A stretch of DNA of 17,833 bases from JAAFHN01 sp031421855 (GTDB lineage Bacteria; Pseudomonadota; Gammaproteobacteria; Burkholderiales; Burkholderiaceae_C). Every line of letters starts with the position of its first letter. Position 1 is the stretch's first letter. A program made the translations under genes and the position numbers. This document shows positions 7,601 through 14,171 of the stretch, one piece after another. The stretch covers positions 1 to 17,833 of the forward strand of contig JANOPN010000080.1 of the NCBI GenBank assembly GCA_031421855.1, given 5' to 3'. The notes beneath the pieces were generated by a model. It was given only the letters and a program-made list of their open reading frames with translations. It did no database searches and was not told the origin of the DNA.

Positions 7601-9382
7601 GGCTTTGAGTTCAAGGCCAGCGAGCGCGGCAAATTTGATGCTGATGCTGTGACGGCATTGGACAAAAACGCTGCCGGTGTCGTTGACGGCAATTTTGAGA
7701 AGCGAATCGATTACCTGCGGGGTGATCGAGCCAATGAGGTGAACTCTAGTGGTGGGATTTTCCGTCGCCGAAACAAGGTCATGGGCGACATCATCAACTC
7801 TGGTCCGATCTATAAGGACAGTGCTGATACGTCAGTCAGTGGCGACGGATACGGTGTCTTTGCTAGATCGGTCGCCGACCGAACAGCCACCATTTACGTC
7901 GGCACCAACGGCGGTATGCTCCACGGCTTTCGAGCGGTGGACGGCAAAGAAGAGTTTGCTTACGTGCCGCAAGCCATCTCTAAAAAGCTGGCGTACCTAA
8001 CCCAACCGGCCTACACCAAGCAAGCATATGTCGATGCGGTTCCCTTGGTCCGAGAGGCGAAGACCGGCTCGGTTTGGAAGACCGTTTTGGTCTCGGGCAT
8101 GGGCGGTGGCGCGCAAGGCGTATTCGCGCTTGACGTAACTAACCCAAGCGCATTTGACGGCTCCAAAGTCCTCTTTGAGTTCACAGACAAGAATGACAGC
8201 GCCGTTGGTAACGTCGTGACGCAGCCCAAAATCATTAAGCTGCGCAAGGCAGGTACCCAGATCTTCACTTGGTATGTCGCGTTTGGCAGCGGGTACAACA
8301 ACTATGCGGACGACGGCAATCAAAACACGAGCGGCCGTCAATCGCTGTTTTTGTTGAGTCTCGACAAGCTACCCGGGGATGCTTGGGCAAAAGATGTTAA
8401 CTACTATCGCATCGATCTCGGCACAGCGGACGCGAGCAAAGCTGACGCTCTGGCCAATCCTGGCATCTACGAGTCCACAACAGGGGCGGCGCAATTCATG
8501 TACGCCGGCGACTTGCAAGGGCGTTTGTGGCGGTTTAACCTGTCTTTGGGAATAGATACTGCGAATGCAGCAGCGGCTGTCAACGGCGGCGCCACACCAA
8601 AACCCCTGTTCGTCGCAACGTCTCCATTGGGTGCACCGCAACCAATCACGACATCGCCGTTGGTGGTCGAGGGGATTGGAAGCGGTCTCAACGTGGTGTT
8701 TGGTACTGGCAAGTTCGTCGAACCCAGCGATGCCCAAAATGCGGCCGTACAAGCCATGTACGGCGTTTGGGACCCATTGACTGACGGAGGCGGCGTATTC
8801 TCAAGAACACCATCCCACCTGTACCAGCGCACGTTGTCTGAGTCAACACTGACAGCATCGCTAAGTGGTGCGTCCAGCTTCACCTATGCCGTATCCGGAT
8901 CGGGAACGTACAGAGGTTGGTACTTTAATTTGTCTCAAGCCCGCGAGCGAATCGCGGTGGAGGGCGCTGTAGGTCTCGGGTTCATTGCGATCAACTCAAC
9001 GATCCCGACGGGCGAATGCTCGGGCGAGGGCAGCGGGCGTGAGTATGCAATCAATCCGTACTTTGGCACGTCGTTGGTGCCGATTCGAACCAACTCATCG
9101 GCGGGTCTGTTGAGTCGACCCAACATCATTGATGTCAACTATCAAAATCACTCGGAAGATATCGATGGGTATGCAAAGGCCGCCACCGAACTCATCTCCA
9201 AACGAAACAGCGTTGGCGGTCGCAAGGTCACAATCACCCAACAAATGCTGTCAACCGGAACGCGTTTGACGGACGCTGGCAACGCCGTCGTTGCTGGAAC
9301 CGGGACCTCAGCAGCCAAAGTCACGATCACTGTCGACGCAGGTCGAATGTCATGGCGAGAAATTCGCAACTTCAACGATTGA
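4652..9382 (+). CDS. pilY1: Type IV pilus tip-associated protein PilY1/PilC
   Basis: This large secreted protein of 1576 residues probably sits at the pilus tip and acts in adhesion and retraction control, as PilY1/PilC proteins do. Shine-Dalgarno AAGGA (4641-4645) lies 6 bases before the ATG. The N-terminus is a Sec signal (lysine/arginine, hydrophobic core, probable cleavage after MVSSA). The next roughly 190 residues contain the SGNALNY and LRYALTGGDRVGDT motifs common in betaproteobacterial PilY1. Residues about 230-345 are rich in Ser, Thr and Pro. A conserved cysteine block begins CQRRNFILGIGDVN (about 659). The C-terminal beta-propeller (PilC domain) has YVGTNGGMLHGF (about 1082) and YAGDLQGRLWRF (1284-1295), and the protein ends GRMSWREIRNF. 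Oddities: the usual aspartate-rich loop before YAGD reads ESTTGAAQF, and no DxSxS metal site is seen in the N-terminal half. Confidence 0.95.
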   Translation: MNIKQLATRALAVALIVIGMVSSAVPTSQPLVDLNIGPVAVNVQAVNVALALSVEFPTVGAAYRNGQYNHATEYLGYWDPKGCYDYKDTAIGAPLAGEYFYRTGNVDTDGYCNTTASGTLNSYSGNALNYVATSSIDLLRYALTGGDRVGDTTTFTILGRAYLRGGWLHSGNFPTKRIAAALEGLVTPDYPDSNTADVIAGSCDNKVVFGRNNTVKDCNNFGTSGSLNKTINTFSGTSTVFLPSPSTAPSSLSVFQFTTTTYSITSGTTSVAPTSGPIQTYTYITTGTGTATTPPLPTAVFGPTLTYFVSSSYEPATVSPTTTTVLPTAGPVVLLSSYTRTFAVRTFQSAVPSGFYRDFSIPAGNGTRVCKASADSYVGSLSAAGGMQDVGGSPLVCGTGAYSGFPNRIRLRDAPVSTLPATVYERYEVVNIYRVHRLVNTYKTADVNTAYYIYTPQNQDRWDTPVLSGTAPAPMFARVKVCEGAEATSRTELCLRYPDGNYKPVGEIQRRNEGMRVAAFGYVLDDTRARYGGVLRAPMRYTGPTFRDSAGAIQTNTAPEWDANNGVFRADPLSASPTFAMSGVVNYLNKFGSTGVYKTYDPVGELYYEALRYFQGLDPTPAATDGLTTAMYDKFPVYSTVSNGTGTFAGWTDPIENSCQRRNFILGIGDVNTHNDRQLPGHGGSSPASASTNAEDPARAEEPLLGDPSKVFNAVYWTQLLGAFETNTALSYVDAEGLTQSTVGNPNPVSGNSNLHTKSTGATNAAYYFAGAAYWANTQPIRLDTKSGKSMKDIRVKTFMVDVDEYGNGSIVNTRAFLLAGKYGWFNDANLDGNPYKTSGGVINNTEWQDPEEPLVPDGYVVASQAKRMIEGIRKFFAAATSEKGAVSVSSLSSQRYTTRSPNGDLFAPRFDTRDWSGTVQRSKLRLNTTTQSIESEAGMVWDAADLLTVGSVNPTSTSPNVVVTANRRIFTSNSSSNGSNLEGFEFKASERGKFDADAVTALDKNAAGVVDGNFEKRIDYLRGDRANEVNSSGGIFRRRNKVMGDIINSGPIYKDSADTSVSGDGYGVFARSVADRTATIYVGTNGGMLHGFRAVDGKEEFAYVPQAISKKLAYLTQPAYTKQAYVDAVPLVREAKTGSVWKTVLVSGMGGGAQGVFALDVTNPSAFDGSKVLFEFTDKNDSAVGNVVTQPKIIKLRKAGTQIFTWYVAFGSGYNNYADDGNQNTSGRQSLFLLSLDKLPGDAWAKDVNYYRIDLGTADASKADALANPGIYESTTGAAQFMYAGDLQGRLWRFNLSLGIDTANAAAAVNGGATPKPLFVATSPLGAPQPITTSPLVVEGIGSGLNVVFGTGKFVEPSDAQNAAVQAMYGVWDPLTDGGGVFSRTPSHLYQRTLSESTLTASLSGASSFTYAVSGSGTYRGWYFNLSQARERIAVEGAVGLGFIAINSTIPTGECSGEGSGREYAINPYFGTSLVPIRTNSSAGLLSRPNIIDVNYQNHSEDIDGYAKAATELISKRNSVGGRKVTITQQMLSTGTRLTDAGNAVVAGTGTSAAKVTITVDAGRMSWREIRNFND

Positions 9383-9393
9383 GGACTGAATCC

Positions 9394-9873
9394 ATGTCAC
9401 GACGACTTCTGCTTCGCGGCTTCACGCTGATCGAGTTGATGATCACGGTCGCCATCATCGCCATCCTGGCGTCAATCGCGTTCCCCGCGTACACGTCTCA
9501 GATTGACAAGGGGCGACGGCTTGAGTGTCGCAGCGGCTTGTTGCAATCGATGCAACAGCAAGAGCGACGATTTACACAGTTCAACAGCTATGTTGCGTTT
9601 ACCGCTGGTGCGTCGGCGGCAAAAACCAAAGCATTTTCTGGCGAAGCCAAGGACCGCAGTGCGTGCCTTATCAGCGCCGAGGCTTGCGATGCCGACGGTT
9701 TGACGGTTTGCGTGATTCTAAAAGCCACGCCGCAAAACGCATTCAGCACCGAGCGGGCGGGGTTTACCTACGTCGCATTGAACAGCAATGGCGCCAAAAG
9801 TTGCGCAGTAGACTCGACCATCTACTCAGGTGGCTCACCCAACCCGCCCGGTGACAGGGTGTGTTGGCCATGA
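9394..9873 (+). CDS. pilE: Minor type IV pilin PilE
   Basis: This minor pilin of 159 residues has a nine-residue leader MSRRLLLRG, then FTLIELMITVAIIAILASIA. Cleavage would follow glycine 9, with phenylalanine +1 and glutamate +5. Next come the FPAYTSQIDKGRR and LLQSMQQQERRFTQ segments usual in the small PilE subunit encoded after pilY1. Four or five cysteines in the soluble part suggest a C-terminal disulfide loop; the protein ends DRVCWP. ATG 9394 is preceded by GAGGA (9381-9385) at 8 bases, and the pilY1 stop lies within that site; in-frame codons upstream belong to the pilY1 overlap. The stop at 9871-9873 overlaps the next ATG. It resembles the Pseudomonas minor PilE more than a major pilin, since it sits in the minor-pilin cluster. 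Confidence 0.88.
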   Translation: MSRRLLLRGFTLIELMITVAIIAILASIAFPAYTSQIDKGRRLECRSGLLQSMQQQERRFTQFNSYVAFTAGASAAKTKAFSGEAKDRSACLISAEACDADGLTVCVILKATPQNAFSTERAGFTYVALNSNGAKSCAVDSTIYSGGSPNPPGDRVCWP

Positions 9874-10406
9874 AATCTTTCGTGGCCAGCCGCGAGTCGC
9901 ATCGTGGCTTTACCTTGACCGAGCTGCTGATGACGATCGCACTCGTTGCGGTACTTGCTGGATTGGGTGTGCCGTCATTTCAAAAGGGACGCATCAATTC
10001 CAACCTTGACGAGGTGTCGACTGACTTGATGTTGGCGGTGCAGCAAGCGCAGGGGCAAGCACTCAAAATCAACCGAAACGTCATCGTCGCTCCGGTAACG
10101 GTTGGAGACTGGACATCGGGCTGGCAAGTATTCGTTAAGCTTGACAGCAACAACGTGTACGACGACGGGGCAGATTCTTTGCTGACAACGCGCGAAGCGA
10201 TGCCTGGCACGCTAAAGGTTAGGGCCGCTCCTGCGCCCTGCGACCATTTCATCGTGAATAGCAGTGGTTACGCCGGCTCGACCAATTGCCGGGTGGTCAT
10301 TGGCTCAGCCGAAACCGGTCGCTACAAGCATGTACTTTTTGCCCGATCTGGTCGAACACGAGTTTGCACAGCGGCCAGTGACTTAAACAGCGCTTGCCCG
10401 GACTGA
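9870..10406 (+). CDS. GspH/FimT/FimU-family minor pilin
   Basis: This pseudopilin-like protein of 178 residues has leader MKSFVASRESHRG followed by FTLTELLMTIALVAVLAGLG. The segment VPSFQKGRINSNLDEVSTDL and the following AVQQAQGQALKINRNV match the GspH/FimT family, as does the alternating beta-strand region GDWTSGWQVFVKLDSN. Cysteines near CDHF, NCR, VCT and ACPD could form two disulfides. The ATG overlaps the pilE stop (ATGA, 9870-9873), so translation is probably coupled. In Pseudomonas the corresponding fimU begins the operon; here it is last. It probably supplies the FimU function of linking minor pilins to the major pilin, but FimT and FimU cannot be told apart by inspection, so no symbol is given. 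Confidence 0.85.
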   Translation: MKSFVASRESHRGFTLTELLMTIALVAVLAGLGVPSFQKGRINSNLDEVSTDLMLAVQQAQGQALKINRNVIVAPVTVGDWTSGWQVFVKLDSNNVYDDGADSLLTTREAMPGTLKVRAAPAPCDHFIVNSSGYAGSTNCRVVIGSAETGRYKHVLFARSGRTRVCTAASDLNSACPD

Positions 10407-10460
10407 CCGCGTCAAGCGACCCACCACCATTTTGATTTGACTACGCTGCGCGCACCGAAC

Positions 10461-11576
10461 ATGCAGTTTGCGCTTGAGCAAGCGATGTCGGTCATGCGAT
10501 TGACCAGTCCAAACCCCCGAGTTGGCGCGGTGATCGCGACTGTCGATGGCGTCGTTTTGTCGATTGGCGCGACCCAGCGTCACGGCGGCATGCACGCGGA
10601 GGCTGTGGCCTTGCGCAATGCCGAACAAGGCGACATCAACGTTCGTGGCTCAACGCTTTACGTCACGCTTGAGCCGTGTGCTCACCACGGGCGAACACCA
10701 CCTTGTTGCGATGCGGTCATCGCTGCGGGCATCGCTCATGTGGTTTGCGCGCTGCCCGACCCCAACCCCTTGGTTGCGGGTGAGGGTTTTCGGCGGCTTC
10801 GTGCCGCTGGCATTTCAGTCAGCATCGGCGACGGGGCTGATGCCGCTTGGGAGATGAATTTGGGGTTTTTTTCGCGCATGCAGCGTGCGCGGCCTTGGGT
10901 TCGCCTCAAGGTGGCGGCCTCGCTGGATGGCAGCACGGCGCTTGCCAACGGTCAAAGCCAATGGATCACGTCTGACGCCGCTCGCATCGATGGCCACGCT
11001 TGGCGTGCGCGCGCTTGTGCGGTGCTCACCGGGGTTGGCACGATTCTCGCTGACGACCCGCGCCTGGATGTGCGGCTGGTTGACACGCCGCGCCAACCGA
11101 TTCGGATCATCGTGGACAGTGACTTGCGCACGCCACCAACGGCCAGTGTTTTCAAGCAAAACGCCAGCCCGGTTTGGATTTACACCCTTAACCCAGACCC
11201 GATGCTTGCGAACGCGCTGGCGGCGGTAGGCGCTCACATCACGGTTTTGAACGCGGACGCCGCAACGCCAAAGCTGAATTTGGCCGCTGTCATGACCGAT
11301 CTCGCCAAACGAGAAATCAATGAGTTGCATGTTGAGGCGGGCTTCAAACTCAATGGCTCCCTCATTGACGCAGGCTTGGTTGACGAGTTGTTGCTCTACC
11401 AAGCGCCAACGCTCCTTGGCCCTGGCATGGGATTGGCCAATCTCGCGGCTAAAACGTCACTTGACCAAGCCCTGAGTCTGTCGTTTCACAGCGTTGCGCC
11501 AATTGGAGGCGATTTGCGCATCATCGCGCGCACCCAGCCAAGTTTCGCAGACCGGCAGGTGAATGGCGCGCATTGA
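10461..11576 (+). CDS. ribD: Bifunctional riboflavin biosynthesis deaminase/reductase RibD
   Basis: RibD deaminates the pyrimidine product of GTP cyclohydrolase II and then reduces its ribosyl side chain, giving the ribitylamino-uracil precursor. Numbering from ATG 10461 (371 residues), the zinc deaminase domain has SPNPRVGAVI (16-25), the zinc histidine and catalytic glutamate in HAE (45-47), and the zinc cysteines in PCAHHGRTPPC (72-82). The NADPH-dependent reductase domain follows, with RPWVRLKVAASLDGSTA (about 138-154), SQWIT, and LTGVGTILADDPRL. A TTG at 10437 would add eight residues. Neither start has a clear Shine-Dalgarno. The gap after the pilus cluster is 54 bases with no evident terminator, so read-through from the pilus operon is possible. 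It precedes the riboflavin synthase gene by 19 bases. Confidence 0.95.
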   Translation: MQFALEQAMSVMRLTSPNPRVGAVIATVDGVVLSIGATQRHGGMHAEAVALRNAEQGDINVRGSTLYVTLEPCAHHGRTPPCCDAVIAAGIAHVVCALPDPNPLVAGEGFRRLRAAGISVSIGDGADAAWEMNLGFFSRMQRARPWVRLKVAASLDGSTALANGQSQWITSDAARIDGHAWRARACAVLTGVGTILADDPRLDVRLVDTPRQPIRIIVDSDLRTPPTASVFKQNASPVWIYTLNPDPMLANALAAVGAHITVLNADAATPKLNLAAVMTDLAKREINELHVEAGFKLNGSLIDAGLVDELLLYQAPTLLGPGMGLANLAAKTSLDQALSLSFHSVAPIGGDLRIIARTQPSFADRQVNGAH

Positions 11577-11595
11577 CTTCTGCGAAAATCACGGC

Positions 11596-12225
11596 ATGTT
11601 CACAGGCATCATTACCGCACTCGGGCGCATCACGCGCGTCGCGCCCAAAGGCGTATCCATCGACCATGGCGTCGCCCTTCTCATCGAATGCCCAATGGGC
11701 TACCTTGATGACGTGGGCTTGGGCGACAGCATTGCACTGAACGGCGCATGCATGACGGTCACGCAGTTGGCGCCGTCAACAGACAGTTTTGAAGTTGAGG
11801 TGTCGTCTGAATCACTCGACAAAACGGCCGGCCTCGCCACGACAGGCCCAGTTAACCTGGAAAAAGCCCTGCGTGCGGGCGACAGGCTTGGCGGCCACAT
11901 CGTCAGCGGTCATGTCGACGGCATGGGCCAAGTGGTGAGTTTTGAGCCAGTAGGCGACGACTGGAAAGAACTAACGGTTAGGGCACCAACTGACTTGGGC
12001 AAATTTTTGGCGTACAAAGGTTCAATCACCATCAATGGCGTGAGCTTGACCGTTAACACCGTGGCCGACCATGCGCTGGGCTGCGACTTCACCGTGCGGC
12101 TCATCCCGCACACGCTGCAGGCGACGACCCTGGGTACTTTGAGCCCCCAACAATCGGTCAACCTTGAGGTTGACACCATCGCCCGCTATGTTGAACGGAT
12201 GCTGAGCGCGACGCAAACCCGTTGA
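11596..12225 (+). CDS. ribE: Riboflavin synthase, alpha subunit type
   Basis: This enzyme of 209 residues joins two molecules of 6,7-dimethyl-8-ribityllumazine to give riboflavin. The N-terminus MFTGIITALGRI is the family hallmark and fixes the start at ATG 11596, although an in-frame ATG at 11563, inside ribD, would add eleven residues. The two tandem lumazine-binding barrels are visible. Barrel 1 has GDSIALNGACMTV (about 46-58). A linker reads LEKALRAGDRLGGHIVSGHVDG (about 87-108). Barrel 2 has GSITINGVSLTVN (about 144-156). The symbol follows the E. coli ribE/ribC ambiguity: this is the alpha-type synthase, distinct from lumazine synthase at 13707. It lies 19 bases after ribD and ahead of the structured ribB leader. 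Confidence 0.95.
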   Translation: MFTGIITALGRITRVAPKGVSIDHGVALLIECPMGYLDDVGLGDSIALNGACMTVTQLAPSTDSFEVEVSSESLDKTAGLATTGPVNLEKALRAGDRLGGHIVSGHVDGMGQVVSFEPVGDDWKELTVRAPTDLGKFLAYKGSITINGVSLTVNTVADHALGCDFTVRLIPHTLQATTLGTLSPQQSVNLEVDTIARYVERMLSATQTR

Positions 12226-12387
12226 ACTGCCCGCATTGAAGCAATTAGTTAGGTATATTTTGATAGCAACAAACCCAATAGATTTGGTGACCAAGTGCGA
12301 GAATCACCAATAAATTGACGTTTTAGTGCCCATTTGAGCCCGGCAAAGCCGATAGCCACTGGGGCGACAGCAACCGACCCCGTCACA

Positions 12388-12403
12388 ATCGCTTTGGAGC
12401 GAT
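12388..12403 (+). other. Perfect hairpin in the ribB leader
   Basis: ATCGCT (12388-12393), loop TTGG and AGCGAT (12398-12403) form a perfect 6-bp stem. It lies inside the long-range 12362-12373/12443-12453 stem and would be one arm of a three-way junction. No function is known. Confidence 0.45.
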
Positions 12404-12418
12404 AATCCACCGTCCTTT

Positions 12419-12440
12419 CCTAGGGTTTTCTCTAGGTTTT
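12419..12440 (+). terminator. Terminator-like hairpin in the ribB leader
   Basis: CCTAG (12419-12423) and CTAGG (12432-12436) form a 5-bp stem with an 8-base T-rich loop and are followed directly by TTTT (12437-12440). The stem is short and the T tract only four long, so it would be a weak terminator, or merely the second arm of the leader junction. It stands 48 bases before the ribB start, where an attenuator would be expected. Confidence 0.3.
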
Positions 12441-12487
12441 GATTGCGTCGCCCAAGCCACTCCATTCATCCTCACTGAGCACACCTC

Positions 12488-13657
12488 ATGACCGCATCAC
12501 TCAAGCTTGTTAACGACGCCAGCGCGGCAACGGCTCCGTCAGCAACTGCGCGAATTTCGCCGGTTGATGAGATCATCGCCGAGCTGGCCGCTGGCCGAAT
12601 GGTGGTTTTGGCCGACGACGAAGACCGTGAAAACGAGGGCGACTTGGTGATCGCCGCAGACAAAATCACTGCTGAGGCCATCAACTTCATGGCCAAATTC
12701 GGTCGTGGCCTGATTTGTTTGACGCTGTCGCGCGAGCGCTGCGAGTTCTTGAACCTGCCACCCATGGCCACGCGCAACGGCACCAAACACGCAACCGCTT
12801 TCACGGTGTCGATTGAAGCGGCTGAGGGCGTGACGACAGGTATTTCGGCTGCGGACCGCGCACTCACCGTTCAACGCGCAGTCGCGCGCACCTCAACTCC
12901 GACCGATCTGGTGCAACCGGGGCACATTTTTCCACTCCAAGCTCAAGACGGCGGCGTGCTCATGCGCGCGGGCCACACCGAGGCTGGTTGCGACTTGGCG
13001 GGATTGGCGGGGTTCAGCGCCGCGTCTGTCATTTGTGAAATCATGAACGACGACGGCACCATGGCCCGCATGCCCGACTTGCAGCTCTTTGCTGCTGCGC
13101 ATGGGCTCAAGGTTGGCACCATCGCCGACCTCATCGAGTATCGAAGCCGAAACGAGAGCTTGGTGCAAAGCCAAGGCAGTCGCCCTTTGCAAACGGCGCA
13201 TGGTGAATTTACCGCACACGCGTTCACCGACAAACCCAGCAACGGCCTGCACTTGGCCTTGGTCAAAGGCACTTGGTCGCCAGACGACGAGGTGCTCGCT
13301 CGCGTGCATGAGCCTTTGAGCGTGCTCGACGCGCTTGAGGTCGGCCGCAGCCTGCACAGCTGGAGCTTGGATGCAACGCTGCAGCACCTGAGCACCCAAC
13401 CACGCGGCGTGGTGGTGCTGCTGAACGCAGGAGAGTCGGCGCAAGCGCTGCTTGCGCAATTTGACGGTTCAGCCAAGCCCGCGCACGGTGCGCACGGCTC
13501 GAATCGCGGCTCGATGGACTTGCGCACCTACGGCATCGGTGCCCAAATTTTGCGCGCTTGCGGTGTCCACAAAATGCGCCTCATGGGCAACCCACGCCGC
13601 ATGCCCAGCATGACCGGCTATGGGCTCGAAGTCACCGGGTTTTTACCCAAAGTCTGA
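12488..13657 (+). CDS. ribBA: 3,4-dihydroxy-2-butanone-4-phosphate synthase with degenerate GTP cyclohydrolase II-like domain (RibBX-like)
   Basis: The N-terminal domain (about 22-220 of 389 residues) converts ribulose 5-phosphate to dihydroxybutanone phosphate. Its active-site blocks are intact: DDEDRENEGD (43-52), a T-K-H-A-TAFTVSIE segment (about 99-110), TTGISAADR (116-124), and GHTEAGCDLAGLAG (162-175). The C-terminal domain (about 235-389) aligns with GTP cyclohydrolase II by its framework: VLARVHEPLS at the zinc loop, and DLRTYGIGAQIL with a MTGYGLEV end. All three zinc cysteines of the usual HSECLTGD...RCDCG block are gone, as is the EGRG GTP-binding motif. The GCH II activity is therefore very probably lost, as in RibBX-type proteins. 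A weak Shine-Dalgarno GAG (12477-12479) precedes ATG 12488. The gene is often annotated as bifunctional ribBA; the visible residues argue against that. Confidence 0.93.
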   Translation: MTASLKLVNDASAATAPSATARISPVDEIIAELAAGRMVVLADDEDRENEGDLVIAADKITAEAINFMAKFGRGLICLTLSRERCEFLNLPPMATRNGTKHATAFTVSIEAAEGVTTGISAADRALTVQRAVARTSTPTDLVQPGHIFPLQAQDGGVLMRAGHTEAGCDLAGLAGFSAASVICEIMNDDGTMARMPDLQLFAAAHGLKVGTIADLIEYRSRNESLVQSQGSRPLQTAHGEFTAHAFTDKPSNGLHLALVKGTWSPDDEVLARVHEPLSVLDALEVGRSLHSWSLDATLQHLSTQPRGVVVLLNAGESAQALLAQFDGSAKPAHGAHGSNRGSMDLRTYGIGAQILRACGVHKMRLMGNPRRMPSMTGYGLEVTGFLPKV

Positions 13658-13706
13658 GTCCGCTCAAACCGCCATCCCACACACTTAACTGAAAAGACCC
13701 TCCCCT

Positions 13707-14171
13707 ATGTTCGGCGCAGACAAAGGCAGCTCAGACAACCTCGATGGGCGCAAGCTCTTCATTGGCATTGTTCAGTCACGCTTCAACGAAGGCATCACCA
13801 ACGAGTTGGTGTCAGCTTGCAAAGACGAGTTGGGAAAACTCGGCGTGGCCGACAAACACATCACGATCGTGCGGGTGCCTGGCGCGTTGGAGATTCCGAT
13901 TGCATTGCAAGCACTGGCCGACCGCAACGAATTTGACGCCCTCATCGCCGTGGGGTGCATCATCCGAGGCGAGACCTATCATTTTGAAGTGGTTGCCAAC
14001 GAAATGGCCGCAGGCATCATGCGGGTGAGCTTGGACAGCAAAACACCGATTGCCAACGAGGTGCTGACCGTCGAAAACGTGCACCAAGCCTTGGCGCGAC
14101 AAGAAGACAAAGGCCGCGACGCCGCCCGCGTAGCGGTCGAAATGGCCAATTTGCTCAACGAGTTGGCTTGA
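13707..14171 (+). CDS. ribH: 6,7-dimethyl-8-ribityllumazine synthase RibH
   Basis: This lumazine synthase of 154 residues condenses dihydroxybutanone phosphate (from the upstream RibB) with the RibD product. It has the usual length and motifs: IGIVQSRFNEGIT (about 19-31), VPGALEIPIA (about 54-63), the ALIAVGCIIRGETYHFE block with catalytic histidine near residue 92, and GIMRVSLDSKTPIANEVLT. The protein would assemble into an icosahedral or smaller oligomeric shell. ATG 13707 lies 49 bases after ribBA, with no strong Shine-Dalgarno in the gap. The stop TGA (14169-14171) shares its A with the nusB ATG, the common ribH-nusB arrangement. Confidence 0.96.
   Translation: MFGADKGSSDNLDGRKLFIGIVQSRFNEGITNELVSACKDELGKLGVADKHITIVRVPGALEIPIALQALADRNEFDALIAVGCIIRGETYHFEVVANEMAAGIMRVSLDSKTPIANEVLTVENVHQALARQEDKGRDAARVAVEMANLLNELA

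Larger units (their letters stand above)
12226..12487 (+). promoter_or_regulatory. Structured 5' leader of ribB(A); no recognisable RFN element
   Basis: This 262-base gap holds no coding region. It starts with an AT-rich stretch containing TATATT (12254-12259), a possible -10 with no good -35. It then folds on paper into several helices. TTGGTGA (12284-12290) pairs with TCACCAA (12304-12310), and CGGC pairs with GCCG around AAA (12341-12351). GGGCGAC-A-GCAA (12362-12373) pairs with TTGCGTCGCCC (12443-12453) except for one bulged A, enclosing two hairpins. GGGG (12361-12364) could instead pair with CCCC (12378-12381), which excludes the long stem. The conserved RFN/FMN words are not seen. A regulatory RNA is inferred from position and foldability only. 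Confidence 0.5.

Noticed and set aside
7826..7845. DTSVS in PilY1 as a von Willebrand A metal site (DxSxS)
   Set aside because: It lies directly before the C-terminal propeller, not in an N-terminal Rossmann-like domain, and no supporting hydrophobic strand or second metal motif is seen.
11563..11595. Upstream ATG of riboflavin synthase inside ribD
   Set aside because: The family starts at MFTGI; the additional eleven residues have no counterpart and would require overlap with ribD.
11971..11981. CTAACGGTTAG palindrome as an operator
   Set aside because: It lies in the middle of the riboflavin synthase coding region, is short, and is not repeated near any promoter.
12241..12380. A possible degenerate FMN riboswitch (GATTTGGTGA at 12281 and CAAAGCCGATAG at 12344 resemble words in the 3' half of RFN)
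   Set aside because: The highly conserved 5' half and the remaining invariant bases are missing, and the two words are separated by about 50 bases rather than being nearly adjacent. The likeness is probably chance; an Rfam scan would settle it.
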